Below, piece by piece: positions 18,041 through 25,404 of a DNA stretch of 64,000 nucleotides. Source of the stretch: Arthrobacter alpinus (GTDB lineage Bacteria; Actinomycetota; Actinomycetes; Actinomycetales; Micrococcaceae); the NCBI RefSeq assembly GCF_001294625.1, contig NZ_CP012677.1, positions 62,001 to 126,000 on the forward strand, written 5' to 3'. Position 1 is the stretch's first letter. Every line of letters begins with the position of its first letter. The notes under the pieces were generated by a model. The model had not been told where the DNA came from. It did no database searches and worked only from the letters and a program-made list of their open reading frames with translations. The position numbers and the translations under genes were made by a program.

Positions 18041-19206
18041 CAGCGGCCCTTCTCGTCGCCAGTGCCGGGCAGGGAAGCATTGCCAACCGCAGCGCGCAGA
18101 TCTTCCGCACGGGAATGAGCATAGATGCTGGTAGCTTCCAAGGATGCGTGGCCGAGCAGGACCCTCACGGTGTCCAGATCCAGCCGTGGGGTGTCAATGC
18201 CTCGTAACCACATAGTGGCCCGAGTGTGGCGGAGCATGTGAGGTCGGACCCTGGTCGAGACGGATTTCGAGATCCGTTGGAACAGATCCACTACGCCCGC
18301 ATAGCTCATGGCAGTGCCGCGGGGACTCCGGTAGAGATTGACGAACACGTGAGGATTGGCGTCGATACCCAGAATGTCCCGGCGCTCCAGAAGGTAATCC
18401 TCGTAGGAAAACACCACCCGGTCCGGCACCGGTACCCAGCGAGGCCCGGTTTTCGCCCTAGCCCCGTTGAGGACCTCGTTCGAGCGGACATGGATATGTG
18501 GGCCCCTAATCCGACAGCCCAGGCCGGAATTTTCGCCTAGGAAATGGAGATCCTGCCGAAAGAGCGCCAGTGCCTCACCGATCCGCAGCCCTGTGAAAAA
18601 CAACAAGTCAACAAGGAAGCGGTCCCGAGCAGCCAACTCCAGATCCAGCAACGCCGCCCGGGCTTGCGCGGATTCGATCCATTCCGGAGCCGGAGTTTCC
18701 TCGTTCCTGCGGGCCTGCAGTTCAGGGACTTTGACCTGGCGGACCCGTCCCTGCTCACCGCCATAGACGCCGGCAGCAATATACCGGGATTCATAGATCA
18801 ACCCGGACAGGGCCGGCTCGACCACGGCGGCGGCTTCGGCCCACTTGTAGAACTCGACCACCGCCGTCATCCACGCGTCCACTGTTCCTGCCTTGCGGGG
18901 CCGTGGCCCGCCCTTCGCTCCCGAGCAGGGGGTGGCGACCACCGCGGTTTTCCACTCGACGAGATCAGTGAGGCGCACCTGTCGCCAGTCCCTCCCGGAA
19001 GCGACCGACCAGCTCAGATAGGGCGCAAGACGGAGTCCGTAAGCTCGGACCGTATTCGGTGACTTACCCGCCGCGGCAAGGAACCGCAGCCAGCGCGTGG
19101 CTTCCTCGTGAATGTCACCCTCGGATGATTCGATGACCAGTACCGCGTCCCCCGTCGAGGGCAGCACGGCGCGGCTTAACATGAAAGAAAGGGCGGAAGA
19201 TGCCAT
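18040..19206 (-). CDS. Tyrosine recombinase, TnpA-like
   Basis: A site-specific recombinase of the XerC/XerD type. I use the ATG at 19206 (388 residues); a longer form could start at a TTG at 19266, but the extra residues look non-coding and have no ribosome site. The N-terminal SAM-like core-binding domain spans about residues 20-130. The catalytic domain has FTGLRIGEALALFR (first arginine), HMLRHTRATMWLRG (HxxR), LLGHASLEATSIYAHS (histidine and nucleophile tyrosine). It is the first gene of the three-gene module, so it probably starts the transcript. Confidence 0.8.
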   Translation of the reverse strand: MASSALSFMLSRAVLPSTGDAVLVIESSEGDIHEEATRWLRFLAAAGKSPNTVRAYGLRLAPYLSWSVASGRDWRQVRLTDLVEWKTAVVATPCSGAKGGPRPRKAGTVDAWMTAVVEFYKWAEAAAVVEPALSGLIYESRYIAAGVYGGEQGRVRQVKVPELQARRNEETPAPEWIESAQARAALLDLELAARDRFLVDLLFFTGLRIGEALALFRQDLHFLGENSGLGCRIRGPHIHVRSNEVLNGARAKTGPRWVPVPDRVVFSYEDYLLERRDILGIDANPHVFVNLYRSPRGTAMSYAGVVDLFQRISKSVSTRVRPHMLRHTRATMWLRGIDTPRLDLDTVRVLLGHASLEATSIYAHSRAEDLRAAVGNASLPGTGDEKGR

Positions 19207-19309
19207 AGCAATATCAGTACCAAACCCCGATGACGGCAAGAAGACGATCGAACGAACGTGAGGCAATCAGCTGGTGAACCCTGACGTGCATGACAGTCAA
19301 CCAACACCC

Positions 19310-19477
19310 TCAGATAACCACGGGGACTTGGGAGTAACCGAGATCTTGGACGTACTCGACGGCGGCCGCGTTCGTGGTCAGGTCGACGACGTCGTAGGGG
19401 ATGCCGGCATGGTCCAGGGACAGACAGGTGAACTTGCATTGCTGGCAGCCTGGCTTGCTGTAGACCGTGACGTTCAT
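19310..19477 (-). CDS. nrdH: Shortened NrdH-like glutaredoxin
   Basis: A 55-residue redoxin with the NrdH start pattern VTVYSKPGCQQCKFT, including the CQQC redox motif at residues 11-14, and the GYSQVPVV cis-proline segment. NrdH delivers electrons to class Ib ribonucleotide reductase. The start ATG at 19477 has GCGGGAG upstream. The frame stops right after PVVI, whereas full NrdH proteins are about 75-80 residues with a WSGFRP segment that contacts thioredoxin reductase. The loss adjoins the Tn554-type module and may be due to insertion or frameshift. It may be non-functional. Confidence 0.65.
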   Translation of the reverse strand: MNVTVYSKPGCQQCKFTCLSLDHAGIPYDVVDLTTNAAAVEYVQDLGYSQVPVVI

Positions 19478-19527
19478 GGCTCCCGCCTCGCTCTCTGATT
19501 CTTCCGGTGTTGAATCGTGTGGAATGG

Positions 19528-20550
19528 CTAATGGTGGTTCCGGTAGGCGGTGTTCTTGTGTTGTGCCCAGCCCGAGACGACGCCGGCGCCGAGCAGCTGG
19601 TCCAGCAGCCTGGCCAGGTGGTAATCGGGGTCGAACGTCAGGGCGACGTGCAAGTAGTTCGCAGCGGCTGTGCCTCTGCCCTTCCACCAGCAGATGTGTC
19701 CGAGCATCGTCAAGGGGGCTGCCGCATGTGTCGGAGTAGCGATGGTCAGCAGCTGCCGCAGCAGCTTCTCGGAGCTGTCGATCCGGTCCCATTGCGGAGC
19801 ATCTTCGGTGGCGCCGAAGAGTGTGGCTGCCATGGGTTCGTTGATACCGGGCATGTCGGCCAGGATCTGGTCCCTGAGCCCTACATGCTGCAGCGCGGCC
19901 AGGACCTCGGCCAACTGCTCATGTGTGGGTTCGCCATCGTGGTCGATGAGGTCCATCCACAACTGGTAAGCGACGTCAAGGCTGTGGGCCGGGTTGGTGG
20001 ACATGGCACTTATGGCTGACCGGACCGCGTCGTGGTCGACGGCGGCGAACAACTCTGGGATCGCTGGTGAGTCGCTGGGTGCGACGCTGCTGCCTTGGTA
20101 GACCAGCTCGGCGTTCATGAGGCAGGATTCAAAGGCAGCCAGCGGGGTCTCCTTGCCACACGAGGCTGGGTTGGCGCCGTCGTAGGTGGCGAAGGATTCG
20201 GGGCCGACGATCCACACGTCATGGACGAGCAGCCCGGCAGCCAGGAGTCGTCGCTCGAGTCTCTGGATCATGGCGGCGAAGGGCTTGGGGTGTTCTGGGC
20301 CCCATGGCTGGTGGGTGAACAGAGCGATGAGGACGGCGGTGGCGTCGCGGTCGAAACCGACGGCGTGGGCGACCCGCTCGGCGTAGGACTCACTGGGGTC
20401 CGTTGTGCCCGGCAGGTTCACGCGGAGGGTGGGGCCCAGTGTCTTGCCCTCCAGGGCGAGGCAGACGAGGCTTTCCTTCGGCCAGTAGCCAAGGCTGTGG
20501 CCCATGTAGCTGATGGCGTCGGCCGGGCTGCTGATTCTGATCGGTTCCAT
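19528..20550 (-). CDS. DUF4192 family protein
   Basis: A 340-residue protein of the actinobacterial DUF4192 family, whose function is not known. The typical start is visible: IRISSPADAISYMGHSLGYW followed by ESLVCLAL and a DRDATAVLIALFTH segment. The C-terminus (ALFDPDYHLARLLDQLL-like, GRGTAAANYLHVAL) contains an amphipathic repeat region. The ATG at 20550 is preferred to an upstream ATG because of the GAGGAG nine bases before it. DUF4192 genes are common on actinobacterial conjugative elements, which fits this location. Confidence 0.8.
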   Translation of the reverse strand: MEPIRISSPADAISYMGHSLGYWPKESLVCLALEGKTLGPTLRVNLPGTTDPSESYAERVAHAVGFDRDATAVLIALFTHQPWGPEHPKPFAAMIQRLERRLLAAGLLVHDVWIVGPESFATYDGANPASCGKETPLAAFESCLMNAELVYQGSSVAPSDSPAIPELFAAVDHDAVRSAISAMSTNPAHSLDVAYQLWMDLIDHDGEPTHEQLAEVLAALQHVGLRDQILADMPGINEPMAATLFGATEDAPQWDRIDSSEKLLRQLLTIATPTHAAAPLTMLGHICWWKGRGTAAANYLHVALTFDPDYHLARLLDQLLGAGVVSGWAQHKNTAYRNHH

Positions 20551-21567
20551 TGTCTTGCTCCTCTTGTGTGTTCGGTGGCTGGTTGTTCGCGGCCGCCTGC
20601 TCCGTTGGTGCCTTCTGGTAAGAGGAATCACCGCTGGGTATTAGGGGCCGGAATGCAACTTGGGGAACCGGGCACGGGGCAAAAATTGTTTCGAGGAAAT
20701 AAGCGACGCAGGAGCGCCGAGGAAGAATTTTTGGAGGAGGGACCGGCGCGTAGCGCCCTGGTTGCGTGGAGGACCCGCCCAGCGATGATGGGGTACCAGA
20801 AGGCACAACGTGGTTTGGCATATGTTCATATGGATCCATCGACCCAGACGTCCGCTTGGCCTGACCTATGGGGTTCCAAAGACATTGCCGCAGCGGTTGT
20901 CCACGTTTGTGCTCATACATGTTCATGGGACTGGTCAGACCCGACTGTCCGGGTGTGACTACGTGACTTGTCAGTTATCTAGACTCATACGCGAAGTTCA
21001 GGCGCGGGATGAAAGACGCATAAAAGTTTGAACGCTTTTGTCTGCCTTAGTCTTGTGACTGGGTGGTAGGAAGTCGATGAACCCACGGTGATAATGAGAT
21101 ACGAGTCCAGAGTTGAGAGGAATCCTTGGCTGGAGAGCGTGCTGGATAGACAGTATTAAGACGACACGCGGGGTTGTAATGAGCGGATTAGTGCGCAAAG
21201 CCGTAGTTTTCACCATCTGAGATGAAAGTAGAATTTTCGAGTACCACTGGCACGATAGGGCCGCCCGCCAGCTGCCCCGGGCCGGTTGTCATTCCGGGGG
21301 TTTATCTTTTGAACGCGAAAGACCGGCGGGGTCCTGACTAGATGTCTGCCCAATTCGCTTTGGGATTGTGGCTCACTGCAGGCGTCCTTCGTAGTGAACT
21401 TCTCCTGGCCCGGGGTCGGTCGAGGCGTCCAATCGCTAGAAGGGAACATCGCATTGACTACCGTTGGAGATCGTGTTTGAGTTTTCGTCGTCGACGGGGA
21501 GAACCACGTCGTAACCGATGGTTACGAGAGCATGAAGTCACCCAAATTATCGCCTTCGAAAATTCCT
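20551..21567. other. Gene-free stretch between the conjugation and restriction regions
   Basis: About 1 kb without a convincing gene; the open frames here have unnatural composition. A GGCGC-GTA-GCGCC hairpin lies near 20738-20753. I see no insertion-sequence ends. The stretch marks the join between the transfer region and the defence island. Confidence 0.4.
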
Positions 21568-23223
21568 CTAGGAAGGCAGCGGCCGTGCGATAGCTAAAAA
21601 TCTATCGCGTACAGACTGCCGTATGGTCTTCAAATCCAAGGGCTGGATGGCAAACGAGTGAAACGCTTTGTCGTTTCCTAAGCGGTCAGTACTAGCTGAT
21701 GCGTGTCCGATAAGTTGCTTGTAGTCCCAGTATTCATACTCGATCCTTACTTTGGAGATTTCTTCGCTTTTTGGGAGACCAGATGGTGCACGGGAATGGG
21801 CAACAAAGATCACGCGGATGGTCCAAGCTGAGGGGTCGTCAAGGGCCGACCAGGACTCTTCCAAGCGTTGATCTACGATCCTGGCGAGCGAACGCTGATG
21901 ATCCTTCACATAGGTGATTGACAAGTGTCCGCCATGAGCCTCAAGGGCGATAGCCGTGCGGTTGTCAACATTTGCAAACTCGACATCGCCCAGCTTGTGG
22001 CGCGAGAGGTTCGATGCGTTCACACTGTCGCCGATTCCTCGCGGCCTCCAGCCCTCGCCTGCGAAAGCCAGAAATGAGAGGCCATCGACGATCCGTTGTT
22101 CCAGAACACCCTGGGTGTTCGTTTCGTAATCAGCGACATAGAAAATTACTCGCTCAATTTCCTCCGCTGTTAGATCGGTCGGCAACGGAATCGGGGTTGA
22201 AGTTTCGAGTTCTATTACCCTGTATAACCAGGATCTGAGAACTTTTGCCAGGCTCCTCCGCGTGACATGAGGCAGGGATTCCAATGACTCCAAGATGGCA
22301 ACGAGCGCATGGGCGTCATCTCCTCCGCGAGTCCGTGCCCAAGCCCGATCTAGCGTCTGGACGGCTTTTGCATTATTCAGAACAGGGTTTCCAGTTGAGG
22401 CTGGATACCGGGCGAACAACTGCATGGCAATTTGACCACGTGGCGCGAATTCGTATAAGTAGCTAGCTGGATGATCAAAGAATTCCAGGGGAACGCAACA
22501 GAAGTGAAGGATCTGAAGATAGGGCCAGTTGATAGGACCCGTGGGGATTAGTACTTGGCTGAGCTGCCGCAACAGATGAGCGACGTCTGTTTCTGGAAGG
22601 TACTTTTCGGCTTCTTTTCCTGCAATATCGCAAGCACCGAGGGTGTCGCTATCTGGGAATAATGACAGGGCGAAGCTGGCATCCGCGTTCCACAGTTCGT
22701 CACCAGCGAGGTTGGAGCTAAGGCTGGGAAAATGCCCGAGCGAGCGCGCTATGACGCCCACTGCTTGGTACGGCACATCCAGGCTGGTTTCCAGTGCTTT
22801 GAGCAGCTTCGAGACCTGTGAGCATGACATATTTTCTTCTACAAGAAGATGGTTCAGCAGTGGAAGTCTTGAGATTAGGCGCCGTGCGGTTGTATGCGGG
22901 AGACCATTCCAGTCTGCGGTTCCTGCCAAGAGTTTTCCGAAGATGACGAAGTAGTTGGCTGGTAGCAGGCTACCGAGGTCTCCTTCGAGACCTGCAGTGA
23001 GCGCGATCGGAACGATTTTCTTAAGGAGCGAGCTGGGCACGCCCGTTTGATTCCACTGATCCAAGGATTCGAGAATCAGCAAGGCGCCATCGCCTGGTGA
23101 GATTGAGCACGCAGTGAGGTGCTGCTCTACGGCTGCAACGACAGCAGTTTCACTGGCTCGATCCACAGGGAACTGGAGCGACGATATGGCTTCAGTCAGG
23201 CTGGGTCCACTATATTCAGGCAT
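21568..23223 (-). CDS. Candidate restriction endonuclease of a type II-like system (unrecognised family)
   Basis: A 551-residue protein next to a controller-like gene and a cytosine methyltransferase, so it is a candidate nuclease. The N-terminal ~350 residues look entirely helical and repeat-like, with no motif I know. Residues 400-440 contain LGDVEFANVDNRTAIALEA followed by HGGHLS and a conserved-looking arginine cluster. D-x-E and E-A-H there could be a variant PD-(D/E)XK core with histidine in place of lysine. The start ATG overlaps the stop of the controller gene by eight bases, so both are translated together. The nuclease role is inferred from context. Confidence 0.55.
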   Translation of the reverse strand: MPEYSGPSLTEAISSLQFPVDRASETAVVAAVEQHLTACSISPGDGALLILESLDQWNQTGVPSSLLKKIVPIALTAGLEGDLGSLLPANYFVIFGKLLAGTADWNGLPHTTARRLISRLPLLNHLLVEENMSCSQVSKLLKALETSLDVPYQAVGVIARSLGHFPSLSSNLAGDELWNADASFALSLFPDSDTLGACDIAGKEAEKYLPETDVAHLLRQLSQVLIPTGPINWPYLQILHFCCVPLEFFDHPASYLYEFAPRGQIAMQLFARYPASTGNPVLNNAKAVQTLDRAWARTRGGDDAHALVAILESLESLPHVTRRSLAKVLRSWLYRVIELETSTPIPLPTDLTAEEIERVIFYVADYETNTQGVLEQRIVDGLSFLAFAGEGWRPRGIGDSVNASNLSRHKLGDVEFANVDNRTAIALEAHGGHLSITYVKDHQRSLARIVDQRLEESWSALDDPSAWTIRVIFVAHSRAPSGLPKSEEISKVRIEYEYWDYKQLIGHASASTDRLGNDKAFHSFAIQPLDLKTIRQSVRDRFLAIARPLPS

Positions 23224-23509
23224 CTGACTCCGTCCACAAACTTGGAGGGCGTTCTCCGTGTTCGGCCCAAAGCGCCAGAAGTCGGTCGCTCATTCCGCCA
23301 AGGTCAAGGCCGAGGGCCTCGAACCAAGAGAACGTTTCCGCGACAGTCAGTCGTCGTTGCCCTGACTCCACGCGAGATACCGCCGCCTGGTCAATACCTA
23401 ATTCCGCTGAAAGTGCCCCCTGGGAAACGTGAGCTTCTACTCGAAGATCACAAAGCAACTGCGCAAGGGCGCGATGGAATTCGACTTCACGCGAGAATGA
23501 CGGAGGCAC
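23216..23509 (-). CDS. XRE-type helix-turn-helix regulator, controller-like
   Basis: A 97-residue protein starting at GTG 23509, with GGTAGGG about 11 bases upstream. An open frame continues further upstream into the divergent methyltransferase, but no better start exists there. Residues 20-75 are a classical Cro/XRE helix-turn-helix (VSQGALSAELGIDQAAVSRV then ESGQRRLTVAETF). Proteins of this size next to a methyltransferase often time endonuclease expression. It lies 52 bases from the divergent methyltransferase, so it probably binds the shared promoter. It overlaps the candidate nuclease gene. Confidence 0.75.
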   Translation of the reverse strand: MPPSFSREVEFHRALAQLLCDLRVEAHVSQGALSAELGIDQAAVSRVESGQRRLTVAETFSWFEALGLDLGGMSDRLLALWAEHGERPPSLWTESDA

Positions 23510-23561
23510 AAGACTGACCCTACCGTTTGCGACGCTCCTCAGAACCCGATACTGTGGCGCT

Positions 23562-24713
23562 ATGCGAAATGGACATAGCCCGACTGAAGTTGCCTCTCCA
23601 ACATTCGTATCTTTGTACTCTGGGTGTGGCGGTATGGATCTAGGGTTTGCAAAAGCGGGCTTTACTCCCGTTTTCGCGAACGACATTGATCCTGATGCGG
23701 TCAGCACATACAACCGTTTGGACCAGGTAGCCGACCCTGAGTGGAAAGACGCTGCGGCTCGATTCACTGGGCACAAATCAGTTTGTGGTGACGTTCGAGT
23801 GGCGGCCGACGCTCTCTACGAAGGTATGGCTGATTTGGTAATCGGCGGTCCGCCCTGCCAGGGGTTTTCAGTCGCGGGTCGAATGGACCCCAATGATCCT
23901 CGATCGCGCCATGTATTCGACTTTCTTGGCCTCGTCAAACGAATCAAGCCCAAGGCGTTTGTGATGGAAAACGTCGCCGCCCTAGCCCGTAATAAGCGGT
24001 GGGGCGATATCATCAGTGCGTTGAAGGAAACTGCGAACAAAGACTATAAAGTCACTTTGGTAGTTCTTAATGCTTCGCACTGGGGAGTTCCACAAGCCCG
24101 TGAGCGGATGTTTCTGGTAGGAGTCCCACAAGAGGGCCCCGACTTTGCCTTGCCAGCCGCGCTGACTGCATTGAACCCACCAAGCGTACGCGATGCCCTT
24201 CGAGTCCTCCCCCCTGCGGGCATGCCAGGGAACGACTCTCTATGTACCGCGATTATTACACTCGCGAAGCGCCCAATCCTCCGGAGGTCACCATATGCCG
24301 GAATGCTCTTCAACGGCCAGGGTCGCGCAATGAACCTGGACGGACCAGCACCGACTCTGCCTGCCTCGATGGGCGGAAATAGGACTCCAATCGTCGATGA
24401 CGGACATCTCGCAGGAATATCTGAGCCATGGATCGTTGACTATCACAGACGGCTTTTTCATGAGGGCCGAGAACCGCTCCTTAAACTTCCCCCGGCGGCC
24501 ACCTTGCGAAGACTTACCGTGGAGGAGGCTGCAGTCTTGCAATCATTCCCCCGTGATACGCCATGGCAGGGTCGACAGTCAGCAAAATTTCGCCAGATAG
24601 GCAATGCGGTTCCCCCACTTCTCGCATTCGCCGTTGCAAGTGCCGTCCGAGAGACCTTGGGTCTAGAAGCACCGTTGTCTGAAGCCGGGAGCCTCGTTGG
24701 ACAGAGAGTATGA
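23562..24713 (+). CDS. DNA cytosine-5 methyltransferase
   Basis: A 383-residue C5 methyltransferase with the motifs in normal order: motif I FVSLYSGCGGMDLGF (residues 15-29), motif IV with the catalytic cysteine in GGPPCQGFS (near residue 98), motif VI VMENVAAL (near 136), motif VIII QARERMFLVG, and motif X RQIGNAVPP near residue 345. It would transfer a methyl group from S-adenosylmethionine to a cytosine of the host site and so protect against the neighbouring nuclease candidate. The target recognition region lies between about 190 and 310. The stop forms ATGA with the next small gene. Confidence 0.93.
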   Translation: MRNGHSPTEVASPTFVSLYSGCGGMDLGFAKAGFTPVFANDIDPDAVSTYNRLDQVADPEWKDAAARFTGHKSVCGDVRVAADALYEGMADLVIGGPPCQGFSVAGRMDPNDPRSRHVFDFLGLVKRIKPKAFVMENVAALARNKRWGDIISALKETANKDYKVTLVVLNASHWGVPQARERMFLVGVPQEGPDFALPAALTALNPPSVRDALRVLPPAGMPGNDSLCTAIITLAKRPILRRSPYAGMLFNGQGRAMNLDGPAPTLPASMGGNRTPIVDDGHLAGISEPWIVDYHRRLFHEGREPLLKLPPAATLRRLTVEEAAVLQSFPRDTPWQGRQSAKFRQIGNAVPPLLAFAVASAVRETLGLEAPLSEAGSLVGQRV

Positions 24714-24946
24714 ATCTGGGAGGTAGCGATCCTTCCGTTCTTGCCTCGGGTCAAGCGATTGGGACATTTCATGCCGTCAGCACCAGAGATGCCGTCGGTC
24801 TCGCGCGGGATGGGTGGCCATTTTTTGAAATCAATTCAATGGCTACGAACCACCAGAACGAATCTCTCTTCGAGATTCGGTTCGGCGATGGGGAATGGAT
24901 GCTTGCTGCATACGAAGACCTACAGGGGTCTGGCGGGCCAAATTAG
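24710..24946 (+). CDS. Small protein co-translated with the methyltransferase
   Basis: A 78-residue protein whose ATG overlaps the methyltransferase stop (ATGA). Composition is normal for a globular beta-rich protein (FFEINSMATNHQNESLFEIR, then EWMLAAYEDL). No family recognised. Tight coupling suggests it belongs to the restriction-modification unit, perhaps as an accessory or specificity factor. A very short gene with no conserved motif keeps confidence moderate. Confidence 0.5.
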   Translation: MNLGGSDPSVLASGQAIGTFHAVSTRDAVGLARDGWPFFEINSMATNHQNESLFEIRFGDGEWMLAAYEDLQGSGGPN

Positions 24947-25404
24947 CCAGAAACCTGGGCCATAGGATTTCAGTTTGGCGAAAAGCCGACTATGCCTCCT
25001 ACACATAGCGAGTCCGCGGCATACGCAGGCTGGACTCCTGATTATCTGTGCGCGTAGTGGCTCCCCGGACGCGAAGTAGCTGCGATTCGGCAAACACACC
25101 ATGTGTCAGGCGGAAGCTGATACTCAGCCCGAATCGTCCGGACAACCGTGAGCCATCACCAAGTGATCTTTCGAACCATAGATGGACGACAGGGTCCATC
25201 TATCTGCCTGCAGGCATCCACCTCATCGCGGGCGCCTGACGCGGTCACCAAGCACGGCCGTGGCAACGCACAGCCTTCCTTCTTGCCTTTCCCGAACACC
25301 AGATATCGCCGCACCTTGATGGATCATCAAGGACGCTCTGAACCTCATACAGCCGATACGATGATGACCAGGACAGAACAGGCACGATCACAGGGGGACT
25401 AACG
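24947..25404. other. Gene-free stretch upstream of the helicase-nuclease gene
   Basis: About 460 bases without a convincing gene. It holds one clear palindrome (separate entry) and probably the promoter of the helicase-nuclease gene. Confidence 0.4.
25314..25332. promoter_or_regulatory. Perfect 8-bp palindrome, operator candidate
   Basis: CCTTGATG at 25314-25321 and CATCAAGG at 25325-25332 are exact inverted copies with a three-base spacer. It ends about 70 bases before the helicase-nuclease ATG, where a repressor could act. No regulator gene lies next to it, so the binding protein is unknown. Confidence 0.45.

Larger units (their letters stand above)
15018..19206 (-). mobile_element. Tn554-type three-gene recombinase module
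   Basis: Three genes on one strand with 1-4 base overlaps: a 388-residue tyrosine recombinase, an 817-residue tyrosine recombinase with a zinc-binding C-terminus, and a 190-residue DUF6262-like coiled-coil protein. This is the tnpA-tnpB-tnpC order of Tn554-family elements. No cargo lies inside the visible module, and I could not define the terminal sequences, so these limits are those of the genes only. The truncated nrdH starts just beyond the tnpA end. Confidence 0.65.

Noticed and set aside
20390..20926. A 178-residue minus-strand frame upstream of the DUF4192 gene
   Set aside because: Overlaps the DUF4192 start in another frame; proline/glutamine-rich composition without homology pattern.
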